Under the pieces are notes generated by a model. The model made no database searches. It worked only from the letters and a program-made list of their open reading frames with translations, and had not been told where the DNA came from. The position numbers and the translations under genes were made by a program. Shown one piece after another: positions 9,264-17,722 of a stretch of DNA of 64,000 bases. The stretch's first letter is position 1. The number at the start of each line of letters is the position of its first letter. This stretch comes from Cyanobium sp. Cruz CV13-4-11. Lineage in GTDB: Bacteria; Cyanobacteriota; Cyanobacteriia; PCC-6307; Cyanobiaceae. The stretch is taken from assembly GCF_024346055.1 (NCBI RefSeq), contig NZ_JAGQCH010000016.1, positions 1 to 64,000 of the forward strand. The letters run 5' to 3'.

Positions 9264-9632
9264 ATGGCCATGCGTGCCGTGAGCGTCAGCGGCCTCAAGA
9301 ACAATCCGTCTGAGGCCCTGCGCCAGGCAAAGACGGACATGGTCGTGGTGCTCAACCGCGACCACCCCGACGCGCTGCTGATGGGCCTCGACCAGCAAGG
9401 TCTCCTGCAGGCGCCGGGCGTCAGGCCAGCCCTGGCCACGGCCCTCTTCCGCGAAGGCGAGCTCTCCCTGGCCAGGGCCGCCCGCGTGGCCGACATGGAC
9501 ACCGCCACCTTCATCGTCCATCTCTCGCGACTCGGCATCGCGGCGATCCGCCTGACGGAAGCCGAAACCCGCGCAGATCTCGACACCCTGGAGCAGTGGC
9601 TGCAATCGTCATCAGCGACGCCAGCCCCCTGA
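9264..9632 (+). CDS. Antitoxin with Phd-like start and UPF0175-like C-terminal region
   Basis: A 122-residue protein. The first 50 residues (RAVSVSGLKNNPSEALRQA, then MVVVLNRDHPDALLMGL) resemble Phd/prevent-host-death antitoxins. Residues 57-105 (ALFREGELSLARAARVADM, then FIVHLSRLGIA) resemble the UPF0175 helix-turn-helix domain that commonly pairs with DUF3368 toxins. The stop overlaps the start of the broken DUF3368-like gene by about 37 bases, so the two formed a toxin-antitoxin operon. It appears intact although its toxin is not. Confidence 0.65.
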   Translation: MAMRAVSVSGLKNNPSEALRQAKTDMVVVLNRDHPDALLMGLDQQGLLQAPGVRPALATALFREGELSLARAARVADMDTATFIVHLSRLGIAAIRLTEAETRADLDTLEQWLQSSSATPAP

Positions 9633-9778
9633 TCGGCCTGGCCCGTCTGCGGGGCCTGATCCCTTCGGCCCGGGCCGTGTTTGCGGAACTGCATCGCAGC
9701 GATTTCCGCATCGCTCCAGCCGTGATCACCACCGTTCTGAAGCGCTGTGGCGAGATCGACGACGACTCCGCCAGCTGA
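9596..9778 (+). pseudogene. Internally deleted DUF3368 (PIN-like) toxin
   Basis: The 60-residue frame joins the N-terminal strand of DUF3368 proteins (IVISDASPLIGLARL, with the first catalytic Asp) directly to what is normally their last 40 residues (GLIPSARAVFAELHRSDF, then PAVITTVLKRCGE). Full-length members are about 150-160 residues, so roughly 100 central residues, including the other acidic active-site residues, are gone while the frame is preserved. The junction is near base 9645. It follows its antitoxin with overlap. It should be toxin-inactive, although the remnant could still bind the antitoxin. Confidence 0.65.
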
Positions 9779-9782
9779 AACC

Positions 9783-10094
9783 TCACCGCGGCAACTGCGA
9801 TTCCAGCTCCCGCAGCCGACCCTCGAGGGCCTCGATCCGCTCCAGGTAGGTGAGGGCCAGGGCCATCCCGGACACGTTGAGGCCGAAGTCGTCGCGCAGG
9901 CGGGCGGCGCGGCGGGCCAGGCTCACCGTATGGACGTGGAAGGTCCACACCGGCGCGTGCTGGGCGCAGCGGAACACCCCGAACTGCACCAGTTCGATCA
10001 CTTCCTCGTGGCCGAGGCCCGAGGCGGCCAGCAACTCCTCGAGGGCCACGGTGCACCCCTCGTCGTCGTCGGGAATCAGCAGGTCGTCAGCCAT
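9783..10094 (-). CDS. cbpM: Chaperone modulator CbpM
   Basis: A 103-residue MerR-like helical protein. It contains LEELLAASGLGHEEVIELVQFGVF, a start typical of CbpM, followed by a helix with RRAARLRDDFGLNVSGMAL and a C-terminal coiled coil (LERIEALEGRLRELESQL). CbpM binds the J-domain of the DnaJ homologue CbpA and blocks its action on DnaK. Its gene overlaps the 3' end of cbpA by eight bases, matching the conserved operon. Confidence 0.8.
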   Translation of the reverse strand: MADDLLIPDDDEGCTVALEELLAASGLGHEEVIELVQFGVFRCAQHAPVWTFHVHTVSLARRAARLRDDFGLNVSGMALALTYLERIEALEGRLRELESQLPR

Positions 10095-11064
10095 CGGTGG
10101 AAGGTCCTTCGAGGTGGTGGCGGGGGCTAAAGGCGGAGGCTTCGGCGAGGTCGCGGTACAGCTCCTGCTCCCGTTCGCCGATCTTTTCGGGCAGCACGAT
10201 CTGAATCACACCGTAGAGATCGCCCGCCCCGTCGCGCCGGTGGGGCAGGCCCTTGCCGGCCAGCCGCAGCTTCTGGCCGCTGCGCATCCCCGGCTTCAGG
10301 TTCACCGCCACCGGCCCATCGAGGCTGGGCACGCTGATCTCGGCCCCCAGGGCCGCCTCCCAGGGGGCGATCGGCAGCTCCAGGTAGAGGTCGTGGCCGA
10401 CCGCCCGGAAGCGCGGATGGGGCGCCAGCCGCACCTCCAGATAGAGATCGCCGGGGGCACCGCCGGCGATGCCGTCGCCCCCCTTGCCCGGCACTCGCAG
10501 CCGCTCCCCCTCCACCACGCCGCGGGGCACCCGTATCCGGCCGCTGCGGCTCTGCTTCTGCACCCGGCCATCGGCCCCCAGCACCGGAACGCTGAGCGAG
10601 AACGACACCTCCGTCCCCCGGGCGGCCTGCTCCAGGCTGAGCTCGGTGGCCACCTCCACGTCCTGGCCGCGGATCGGGAAGTCCGCCCCCGGCCGCCGGG
10701 GGCCGCCGGTGCCGCCACCGAAGCCACCGAAGCCGCCACCGCCGAAGCCCATCCGCTCGAACAGATCGGCCAGGTCCACCTCCTGCTGGCTGCCGCCGCG
10801 CGAGAAGCGGCTGTCCCATTCCGGTGAGGGGTTGAAGTCCTCGCCGGGGCCGTGGCGGCCGAGGTCGTCGTAGGCCTGGCGCTTCTCCGGATCCGAAAGC
10901 GTCTGATAGGCCTCGCTGATCTCCTTGAACCGCTCCTCGGCCCCCTCCTCCTTGGCCACATCGGGGTGGTACTGGCGGGCCAGTTTTCGGTAGGCCTTTT
11001 TGATCTCCTCGGCGCTGGCGCTGCGCTCCACCCCCAGGCTGGCGTAGTAGTCCTTGAACTTCAT
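10087..11064 (-). CDS. cbpA: DnaJ-family co-chaperone CbpA
   Basis: A 325-residue DnaJ homologue without the zinc-finger domain. The J-domain covers residues 1-70 with the HPD motif in ARQYHPDVAKE. A Gly/Phe-rich linker follows at about residues 100-130 (repeated GGFGGFGG). Two C-terminal substrate-binding beta domains begin around residue 140 (GQDVEVATELSLEQAARG) and include GKGGDGIAGGAPGDLYLEV. It stimulates DnaK ATPase. It is followed directly by its modulator cbpM. Confidence 0.9.
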   Translation of the reverse strand: MKFKDYYASLGVERSASAEEIKKAYRKLARQYHPDVAKEEGAEERFKEISEAYQTLSDPEKRQAYDDLGRHGPGEDFNPSPEWDSRFSRGGSQQEVDLADLFERMGFGGGGFGGFGGGTGGPRRPGADFPIRGQDVEVATELSLEQAARGTEVSFSLSVPVLGADGRVQKQSRSGRIRVPRGVVEGERLRVPGKGGDGIAGGAPGDLYLEVRLAPHPRFRAVGHDLYLELPIAPWEAALGAEISVPSLDGPVAVNLKPGMRSGQKLRLAGKGLPHRRDGAGDLYGVIQIVLPEKIGEREQELYRDLAEASAFSPRHHLEGPSTDG

Positions 11065-11107
11065 CGCAGCGTCCCTGCCCGGTGCCCGGGATCGGGGCCA
11101 TCCTCCT

Positions 11108-11263
11108 ATGCCCCTGCTGATCGCCCTGGCGGCGGTGGCCTTTCTCTATGCCTCGCTGGGCCACGCCGGGGACTCCGGCTACATCGCCCTGCCGGCCGTT
11201 CTGCTGCGGCAGCGGATCGGCGTGGTGCTGCTGTTGTCCGCCTGGAAACTCCTCGCCACCTGA
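11108..11263 (+). pseudogene. Internally deleted TauE/SafE (TSUP) membrane transporter remnant
   Basis: A 51-residue frame that begins exactly like a TSUP transporter (LIALAAVAFLYASLGHAGDSG, where the family has VGHGGASGY) and ends like one (RIGVVLLLSAWKLLAT). TSUP proteins are about 240-260 residues, so around 200 central residues with most membrane helices have been lost. The upstream 5' region is shared with the divergent cbpA. It resembles the nearby DUF3368 remnant in keeping both ends and losing the middle. Confidence 0.5.
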
Positions 11264-11278
11264 TCCTGGGCCGGGTGC

Positions 11279-12340
11279 TCAGCCGCTGGCACGAGCCTGG
11301 AAGCGGTGGCGCAACCACAGCGACACGTAGACCAGCGCCACCAGCACCGGCACCTCGATCAATGGCCCGATCACCCCAGCCAACGCCTGGCGGGAGCTGA
11401 CCCCCCAGACGCTGATGCTGACGGCGATGGCCAGCTCGAAGTTGTTGCCGGCGGCGGTGAACGCCAGGGTGGCGGTTTTGGGGTAGCCGAGCCCGTTGCG
11501 GCGGCCCACCGCGAAGGCCACGCCCCACATGATCGCGAAGTAGAGCACCAACGGCAGGGCCACGGCGGCCACCGTGAGCGGATCGGAGGTGATCGCCTGG
11601 CCCTGCAGGGCGAACATCACCACGATCGTGAACAGCAGGCCGTAGAGCGCGAACGGGCTGATGAACGGGATGAAGCGCTGCTCATACCAGCGGGGGCCTT
11701 TGAGGTGCAGACCGATGCGGCGGCTGAGGTAGCCCGCGGCCAGCGGCAGCCCCAGGAACACCAGCACCGCCGCGGCGATCTCCGCCATCGAAAAGGCCAC
11801 GTCCTGGGTGGCCAGCCCCAGCCAGCCGGGCAGGATCTTCAGGTAGAAGCCACCCAGCAGGGCGTAGGCCAGCACCTGGATGATCGAATTGATCGCCACC
11901 AGCAGGGCCGCCGCCTCCCGGTCGCCCTGGGCCAGATCGATCCAGATCAGCACCATGGCGATGCAGGGGGCCAGGCCGATCAGGATCAGCCCGGTGCGGA
12001 ACTCCGGCTGGGTGGGCAGGAACAGCCAGGCCAGGGCGAACATCAGCGCCGGCCCCAACCCCCAGACCAGCAGCAACGACAGCCGCAGCAGGCGCCGATC
12101 CCGCGCCGCCCGGCCCAGGTCCTCGTAGTGCACCTTGGCCAGCACCGGGTACATCATCAGCAGCAGCCCCAGGGCGATCGGCAGCGAGGTGTTGCCGATG
12201 CGCACGGCATCGAGCCAGCCCTGGATGGCCGGAAAGAAGCGGCCCAGCAGCAGGCCGCCGGCCATCGCCAGCAGGATCCAGAGCGGCAGGTAGCGGTCGA
12301 GCAGCGACAGCCTGGCCAGCACGGCCCTTTCCTCGTCCAT
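11279..12340 (-). CDS. acr3: ACR3-family arsenite efflux transporter
   Basis: A 353-residue membrane protein with about ten hydrophobic segments. It carries hallmark ACR3 motifs: GLAPCIAMVLIWIDLAQGD (the conserved Cys is in the APC position, where most relatives have ARC) and FTAAGNNFELAIAVS. ACR3 proteins export arsenite, using the proton motive force, across the inner membrane. An ArsR-type inverted repeat lies 22 bases before the start. No arsR, arsC or arsH is in the window. Some annotations label this family arsB, but the sequence is of the ACR3 type. Confidence 0.88.
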   Translation of the reverse strand: MDEERAVLARLSLLDRYLPLWILLAMAGGLLLGRFFPAIQGWLDAVRIGNTSLPIALGLLLMMYPVLAKVHYEDLGRAARDRRLLRLSLLLVWGLGPALMFALAWLFLPTQPEFRTGLILIGLAPCIAMVLIWIDLAQGDREAAALLVAINSIIQVLAYALLGGFYLKILPGWLGLATQDVAFSMAEIAAAVLVFLGLPLAAGYLSRRIGLHLKGPRWYEQRFIPFISPFALYGLLFTIVVMFALQGQAITSDPLTVAAVALPLVLYFAIMWGVAFAVGRRNGLGYPKTATLAFTAAGNNFELAIAVSISVWGVSSRQALAGVIGPLIEVPVLVALVYVSLWLRHRFQARASG

Positions 12341-12361
12341 GGGATTGGCCCGGCTGGTTGC

Positions 12362-12377
12362 ATCAACGCTAATTGAT
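12362..12377 (-). promoter_or_regulatory. Probable ArsR operator upstream of acr3
   Basis: The minus strand reads ATCAA-TTAGCG-TTGAT, a perfect ATCAA(N6)TTGAT inverted repeat. That is the form reported for ArsR binding at the Synechocystis arsBHC promoter. It ends 21 bases before the acr3 start and touches the stop codon of the upstream gene. This suggests arsenite-inducible derepression by an ArsR encoded elsewhere. The motif is seen directly; binding is inferred. Confidence 0.6.
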
Positions 12378-13201
12378 TAGCCCGTTGGGCCTGGCTCCGC
12401 CATTCGCTGCAGCCGCATCACCGCATCGGCAACAGGCAGCAGCGAGACGTTTTCCACCGACAGCGCCTGGGAGGCCCCGAAGGGGTTGTCGAGATCGGTG
12501 ATCAGCAGCAGCAGCTTGATCAGCAGAAAGGAGATCACGCCGATGAAGAAGAGGGATTCGGCGAAGGGTTCGATACGGGAAAGCACCAGCCCGACGGTGA
12601 GAACCGCCGTGCCGATGTAGGCCATGCCATAGACGGACGGAACGAATGTGGTGCTGCGAATCACGTCGATGCGCTGCACGCCGCGGCGGATGTGGGCCAG
12701 CTCCACCAGCAGGCGCGCCTGCAGCGGTGCCGGATACAGGCAGCCCAGTTTCTCGATGGCCAGCTGCAGGTCGTTGAGCTGCTCCAGCAGCTCCAGGGTC
12801 GGCCCGGCCTCCTGCATCCAGGCCAGCAGCGCTTCGCTGAAGTTCGCCAGCAGCGCCAGGCTCCCGGTCACCTCTGCGCCCGGCTGCAGCAACGGCAGGC
12901 CCTGCACCTCCAGGGCGAGGCACTCCAGGGCGGCGGCCAGGTCACCCGGCAGCTTCTCGCCTTCCTTGTAATCGGTCAGTACCCCATTGAGCAGGAAGCC
13001 CAGCAGGAACACCTCCGAGGCCACCAGGGCGGAGAACAGGGGATTGGGGGTCAGCACCTCCCAGTGCTGCCGGTGCACCAGCACCCGGCAGGCTTCGATG
13101 CCCAGCAGCAGCAAGCTCACCCGGCCGAAGAACCAGACGCGCCGCAGCAGGGATCGGCGCATCGGCTCGACCGCAGGATCCCTGGAACTCGCAGTCATCA
13201 C
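12377..13201 (-). CDS. Hypothetical membrane protein
   Basis: A 274-residue protein with two hydrophobic segments near the N-terminus (VWFFGRVSLLLLGIEACRV and ALVASEVFLLGFLLNGVL). A helical soluble domain rich in Leu/Glu spans about residues 75-180, and two more membrane segments lie near the C-terminus (MAYIGTAVLTVGLVLS and FFIGVISFLLIKLLLLI). These are followed by DLDNPFGASQ. The topology and the NPFG after the last helix recall bestrophin/DUF4239-like proteins, but I am not sure. It lies upstream of acr3 on the same strand with the ArsR-type site between them. Confidence 0.55.
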   Translation of the reverse strand: MMTASSRDPAVEPMRRSLLRRVWFFGRVSLLLLGIEACRVLVHRQHWEVLTPNPLFSALVASEVFLLGFLLNGVLTDYKEGEKLPGDLAAALECLALEVQGLPLLQPGAEVTGSLALLANFSEALLAWMQEAGPTLELLEQLNDLQLAIEKLGCLYPAPLQARLLVELAHIRRGVQRIDVIRSTTFVPSVYGMAYIGTAVLTVGLVLSRIEPFAESLFFIGVISFLLIKLLLLITDLDNPFGASQALSVENVSLLPVADAVMRLQRMAEPGPTG

Positions 13202-13245
13202 GGCGAACCGAACCGGGGCCAGTCTCGGCTGTCACCCCGGCGGGA

Positions 13246-14301
13246 TCAGTCCTTGATCTTGGCAACCTCTTCCCGGGCCCGCTTCAGCACGTCGCCGCTG
13301 AGGGGAACGAAGCCGAGCTTCGCCGCCTGCTGCTGGGGAGCTTCCTCCAGCGACCAGAGCAGGAAGGTGCGCATGGCTTCCGCCTTCTCAGCCCCCTGTC
13401 CGCTCTGGTAAGCCAGGATCCAGGTGAAGGCCACGATCGGGTAGCTTTCGGCCCCTTTGGGGTTGCAGTCTTCCCCACCCAGACGCTCATCGAGGACGAT
13501 GTTGTTCAAAGCTGCCGCCCCTGTTGTCGCATCCGGAAGGACGAACTTTCCGTCCTTGTTCTGCAGTGCCGCAGGCTTCACCGCCCCACGCAGGAAGGCC
13601 TGGTTCACATAGCCGAGCGAGCCGGGGGTGTTCTGGATCAGGCCGGCCACCCCCTCGTTCCCCCTGGCGCCCAGGCCCACGGGCCATTGCACCGCCTTGC
13701 CGACGCCCACCCTCTTCTTCCATTCCGGCGAGAAGCAGGCGAGCGAATTGGTGAAGTTGAAGGTGGTGCCGGCGCCATCGGATCGGTGCGCCACGGTGAG
13801 GGGCCTGGCCGGACAGCCCAGGGCGCTCCAGTTGGTGATCTTGCCGAGGAAGATGCCGGCGAGCTGGGCCTGGGTCAGCTTGAGGCCGGGGCAGTCGGGA
13901 TTGTTGTAGGCCGGGCTGATCGTGCCGCCCAGCATTGGAATCTGCACGGCGCCCCGCTTGCCGGCCATGCCCTCCTTGAAATTCGCAGCGCTGAGCTGTT
14001 CGTCGGTGGCGCCGAAATCGACCGAGCCCGCCAGGAACGAGCGCACCCCCTGGCCGGAGCCCACCGACTGGTAGTTCACCAGGTAGCCCTTGGCGGTCTT
14101 GTAGTCGGCGGACCAGCGCTGGTAGGCCGGGGCTGGGAAACTGGCCCCAGCGCCGTTGAGCGAAGGCAACCGGCGACCACCGGCGCAGGCGCTGATGCTG
14201 AGCGTCAGAGCGGCCAGCCCCAGCGGCAGGCAGGCACGGCGCAGAGGGGTGATGGTTGAAGGGAGGCGGAGAGTCACTGGCTTCACGACACGGAATGCCA
14301 T
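13246..14301 (-). CDS. pstS: Phosphate ABC transporter substrate-binding protein PstS
   Basis: A 351-residue periplasmic phosphate-binding protein. A signal sequence ends in a lipobox-like SISAC near residue 39, so it may be a lipoprotein. Family motifs follow: NGAGASFPAPAYQRW, YQSVGSGQGVRSF and VDFGATDEQL, then HRSDGAGTTFNF for phosphate contacts. It captures phosphate for the PstCAB importer, none of which is encoded here. A half-site resembling a cyanobacterial Pho box lies upstream. Length is normal for the family. Confidence 0.92.
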   Translation of the reverse strand: MAFRVVKPVTLRLPSTITPLRRACLPLGLAALTLSISACAGGRRLPSLNGAGASFPAPAYQRWSADYKTAKGYLVNYQSVGSGQGVRSFLAGSVDFGATDEQLSAANFKEGMAGKRGAVQIPMLGGTISPAYNNPDCPGLKLTQAQLAGIFLGKITNWSALGCPARPLTVAHRSDGAGTTFNFTNSLACFSPEWKKRVGVGKAVQWPVGLGARGNEGVAGLIQNTPGSLGYVNQAFLRGAVKPAALQNKDGKFVLPDATTGAAALNNIVLDERLGGEDCNPKGAESYPIVAFTWILAYQSGQGAEKAEAMRTFLLWSLEEAPQQQAAKLGFVPLSGDVLKRAREEVAKIKD

Positions 14302-14338
14302 GCATCTAGGCGACGTTGCGCAGGCCTTGGGTTAAGAG

Positions 14339-14346
14339 AGGTCCAA
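14339..14346 (-). promoter_or_regulatory. Possible Pho box half-site upstream of pstS
   Basis: The minus strand carries CTTAACCC about 40 bases before the pstS ATG, close to the CTTAACCT unit of cyanobacterial Pho boxes. A clean second unit at the expected spacing is not visible (CTTTTTGG upstream is degenerate). PhoB/SphR control of pstS is well established in cyanobacteria, so the site is plausible but weak. Confidence 0.3.
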
Positions 14347-14390
14347 AAAGTGACATAGGCAACAGCGGGAAAGGAGCGCTTTATCTCCAG

Positions 14391-15497
14391 CTATGGCGTT
14401 GTCTCCAGCCCCTCCTCCGCCTCCGGTGCGCGCGGCAGGGGCGGCAGGGCCGGCGGCGGCAGCACCTCCAGAGCAGCAGGATTCGGTGCGGTTTCCGGGC
14501 CGATCAGGTCCACGGCCGTGCGTTGCATCACCAGCCGGAAGCGCAGCGGTGCCTGGCTTTTGTTGATGAACTCCTGCACGGCGGCCACCTGGGTGGCCGT
14601 GGGCAGGGACGGATCGGTCACGCGCACCCGGGCCCTGATCAGCGGAGGGTTCTGCTGCCAGTCGATGCTCAGGCCCACCATGTCGATGGCGGGATCGCGA
14701 CCGAGGGTGATGGTGCTGCTGCGCAACCGCTGCTCAATGGCCACCTCCAACTGCTGGGCCTTGTTCTCCTGCCGGGTCTGGTTCACCAGGCGGAAGAAGC
14801 TGCTGCCCAGGGGGATCACCAGCAGGGCGGTGAGCACCACGCTGGTGAGGCCCAGGCGGCTGTGGAACAGCCGCCGCCGATACACCGTCTCCAGCGTTCC
14901 GAGCGACGCCATCGCCCCCACCATGATCCCCAGCAGGTTGGTGGCGAACAGCAGCAGCGCCCCGTAGGCCTGCATCCAGTGGGAGGAGGCCAGCAGGATC
15001 CCCACCACGCACATCGGCGGCACCAGGGCCACGGCAATGGCCAGGCCGGCCAGGGCCGAGATCGCGTCCTTGCGCAACTTGGCGTACATCGCCACCGCCC
15101 CGGCCACCAGGGCCACGCCCAGATCCAGCAGGTTGGGACTGGTGCGGTTCATCACCTCGCTGCCGAAGCTGGGGAAGGCCACCAGGTGGCCCACCGCCAT
15201 CGCCAGCAGGACGCAGATCACCACCCCCAGCAGCAGGGTGCGCAGGGCCCGCAGGAACATCGGCAGCCGCCCCCGCAGGATCTCGAAGGCCATCGCCTGC
15301 AACGGCATGATCCACGGGGCGACCACCATGGCGCCGATCACCACCCCGGGGCTGTTGGCCAGCAGGCCCAGGCTGGCGATCAGGGTGGCCCCCACCGTGA
15401 GCACCACGAACACCTGGCTGAAGCTGGCGTCGTGCTCGAACTCCTGCTGCAGCGCAGCCAGCCGACCATCATCGGGCAGGGCGGAGGGGGCGTGCAT
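14391..15497 (-). CDS. DUF389 membrane protein
   Basis: A 368-residue protein with about six membrane segments. It starts with FVVLTVGATLIASLGLLANS and VVIGAMVVAPWIMPLQAMAF, the typical DUF389 signature (TIG0341-like membrane proteins). A later AGLAIAVALVPPMCVVGI segment is also conserved. The soluble C-terminal domain at about residues 250-340 has alternating strands and ends in a Pro-rich tail. Function is unknown. It is read in the same direction as the downstream pstS, with about 90 bases before pstS's region. Confidence 0.75.
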   Translation of the reverse strand: MHAPSALPDDGRLAALQQEFEHDASFSQVFVVLTVGATLIASLGLLANSPGVVIGAMVVAPWIMPLQAMAFEILRGRLPMFLRALRTLLLGVVICVLLAMAVGHLVAFPSFGSEVMNRTSPNLLDLGVALVAGAVAMYAKLRKDAISALAGLAIAVALVPPMCVVGILLASSHWMQAYGALLLFATNLLGIMVGAMASLGTLETVYRRRLFHSRLGLTSVVLTALLVIPLGSSFFRLVNQTRQENKAQQLEVAIEQRLRSSTITLGRDPAIDMVGLSIDWQQNPPLIRARVRVTDPSLPTATQVAAVQEFINKSQAPLRFRLVMQRTAVDLIGPETAPNPAALEVLPPPALPPLPRAPEAEEGLETTP

Positions 15498-15583
15498 GGC
15501 TGGGGCGCTCGGGCGGATCGCACCCCATCCTGCTGCTCCGGCCGGGTACCTTCAGTGGCCATGAGCAGACCATCGCCTGTCCC

Positions 15584-16132
15584 ATGACCCGGTGCCGGCC
15601 CGCCCGGAGGTGGCTCCATCTCGCCGTGCTCCTGCTGGTGGCCGTGGGGCTGCCGGAACCGTTGACGCGGGCCGCCCGGGCGGACAACTGGTCGTACCAG
15701 CGCCTGGTGGAGGCCTTCGAGCAGCGCAGCTTCAGCGTGCTCGGCAGCCATCCCCGCTGTGCCGAGCGGGGCCTGTACGGGCTCTACCTGCGCGAGAGCC
15801 GGCGGATCGTGGTCTGCCCCCGCGGCAACCTCAACGACACCCTGCTGCACGAGGGCTGGCACGCGGTCCAGTCCCGCTGTCTGCGGGGACGGCCCCACCT
15901 GGGCGAGGAGGAACTGCGGCGGGGCCTGAGCCGACGCGACCGGCACGACCTGGCCCGGCTCTACGGCGAAGGCCGCTGGCAGCGGGAAGCGGAAGCCCGG
16001 GTCATGGCCCGCCGGGATCCCGCCGCTTACTTGCGCCTCGTGGACGAGCTCTGCGCGGCATCCGCCCCACCCACTCCGGCGCCTCTGGAGGGCACGCCCC
16101 AGGGCCAGGCGAAGAAGCGCACCGGCTCCTAG
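15584..16132 (+). CDS. Exported protein with HExxH motif
   Basis: A 182-residue protein with an N-terminal signal peptide (RWLHLAVLLLVAVGLPE, with a likely cleavage near residue 30 before DNWSYQR). The mature part contains NDTLLHEGWHAVQSRC, a metallopeptidase-like HEGWH zinc site in the HExxH form, and four cysteines that could pair in the periplasm. A zinc-peptidase role is possible, but no family beyond the motif is recognised and a third zinc ligand is not certain. It is divergent from the DUF389 gene. Confidence 0.6.
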   Translation: MTRCRPARRWLHLAVLLLVAVGLPEPLTRAARADNWSYQRLVEAFEQRSFSVLGSHPRCAERGLYGLYLRESRRIVVCPRGNLNDTLLHEGWHAVQSRCLRGRPHLGEEELRRGLSRRDRHDLARLYGEGRWQREAEARVMARRDPAAYLRLVDELCAASAPPTPAPLEGTPQGQAKKRTGS

Positions 16133-16294
16133 CGGGCGATCGACATCCGCCAGCCCCGGATTGCCAGGGCGGCCAGCTCAGGGGCAGGGCCCGCTTCCCC
16201 TCCTGCTCCAGCAGGGCCAGCACCGGCCCCCGTCGACAACGGCAGAGAGCCCGGCGAGCATGGGGGCTCGTCCCACGCCACCCGCCCCGGATCC

Positions 16295-17722
16295 ATGGAC
16301 AGCGTCGACGGCAAGATCATCGTGGGCAGTGAGGAGTGGTGCAGCTTCCCGGACGCCGGGCTGCCGGCGATCAAGGCCCGCGTCGATTCCGGCGCCGCCA
16401 CCTCCGCCCTCCACGCCACCAACATCGTGGCCTTCGACCGCGATGGGCAGCCCTGGGTGAGCTTCGAGGTGCACCCGCTCCAGGGGGACCGGGCGCTGGT
16501 GGTGCGCCATGAGGCCCCCGTGGTGGCCAAGCGGGACGTGCGCAACACCAGCGGCGTCCCGGAGAGCCGCTACGTGATCCGGGAGCGCCTGGTGCTGGGT
16601 GAACAGAGCTGGGAGGTGGAACTCACGCTGGCCAACCGCGATGCCATGGGCTACCGGATGCTGCTCGGCCGTCAGGCCATGGTGGGCCGGATCCTGGTGG
16701 ATCCGGAGGGCCGCCACCATCTGCGCAGCCTCAGCGATGAGGAGAGCCGGGCCCTCTATTCCCATGCCCGCAAGCGTGACGACGGCCTGCGGATCGTGTT
16801 GCTGGCCAGCAACCCCGATCTCTACAGCAACCGTCGCCTGATCGAGGCCGGCGAGGAACGGGGCCACCACATGCAGTTCCTCAACATCCGCCAGTGCTAC
16901 ATCCGCCTGGACCCCCGCAACCCCGAGGTCCACTACCGCGGCGGCGACGTGCTCGGCACGGTCGATGCCGTCATCCCGCGCATCCGTCCCAGCGTCACCT
17001 TCTACGGCTGTGCCGTGACCCGGCAGTTCGAATCGATGGGGGTGCCGTCCCTCAACAGTGCCCAGGCGATCACCGTCTCCCGCGACAAGCTCTTCGCTTC
17101 CCAGGAGTTCGTCCGCGCCGGGCTCAACACCCCGGTCACCGGATTCGCCGATTCCCCGCTCGACACCGTGGACCTGATCCGGATGGTGGGCGGCGCTCCC
17201 CTGATTGTGAAGCTGCTGGAAGGTGCCCAGGGCAAGGGCGTCGTCCTGGCCGAAACCCAGAAGGCGGCGGAAAGCGTCATCAATGCCCTCCAGAGCCTCG
17301 ACGCCAACCTGCTGGTGCAGGAGTTCATCAAGGAGGCCGGGGGCACGGATCTGCGCTGCTTCGTCGTCGGCGGCAAGGTGGTGGCCGCGATCGAGCGCCG
17401 GGCCGCCGAGGGGGAGTTCCGGGCCAACCTGCACCAGGGGGGATCGGCCCGGATGGTGCAACTCGATGCCCCCGAGAAACAGATGGCCATCAAGGCCTGC
17501 AAGGCCCTCGGGCTCGACGTGGCCGGCGTCGACATCCTCCGCTCCCACCGCGGGCCCCTGCTGCTGGAGGTGAACTCCAGTCCCGGTCTTGAGGGGATCG
17601 AAGCGGCCACCGGCCTGGATCTGGCCGGCAAGATCATCCAGAACCTGGAACGCAAGCTCGGCTGGGGCCGCCCCGCCGGCCAGGAGGCCGCAACGGAGGC
17701 CCAGCCCCTGACACCGGCGTGA
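16295..17722 (+). CDS. rimK: RimB-like protease domain fused to RimK-type ATP-grasp ligase
   Basis: A 475-residue two-domain protein. Residues 1-150 form a RimB-type (ATP-dependent zinc protease, retropepsin-fold) domain with [13 protein letters not shown] around residue 30. From about residue 160 ([18 protein letters not shown]) it is a RimK-like ATP-grasp ligase with the ATP-binding loop [14 protein letters not shown] and the metal-binding [14 protein letters not shown]. RimK ligases add glutamates to ribosomal protein S6 or related substrates. RimB and RimK are separate in many bacteria and fused here. Its stop overlaps the start of the ABC ATPase as GTGA, suggesting coupled expression. 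Confidence 0.85.
   Translation: MDSVDGKIIVGSEEWCSFPDAGLPAIKARVDSGAATSALHATNIVAFDRDGQPWVSFEVHPLQGDRALVVRHEAPVVAKRDVRNTSGVPESRYVIRERLVLGEQSWEVELTLANRDAMGYRMLLGRQAMVGRILVDPEGRHHLRSLSDEESRALYSHARKRDDGLRIVLLASNPDLYSNRRLIEAGEERGHHMQFLNIRQCYIRLDPRNPEVHYRGGDVLGTVDAVIPRIRPSVTFYGCAVTRQFESMGVPSLNSAQAITVSRDKLFASQEFVRAGLNTPVTGFADSPLDTVDLIRMVGGAPLIVKLLEGAQGKGVVLAETQKAAESVINALQSLDANLLVQEFIKEAGGTDLRCFVVGGKVVAAIERRAAEGEFRANLHQGGSARMVQLDAPEKQMAIKACKALGLDVAGVDILRSHRGPLLLEVNSSPGLEGIEAATGLDLAGKIIQNLERKLGWGRPAGQEAATEAQPLTPA

Noticed and set aside
14316-15587. A 423-codon plus-strand frame opposite the DUF389 gene
   Set aside because: His/Gln-rich antisense shadow of membrane helices; no start context or family.
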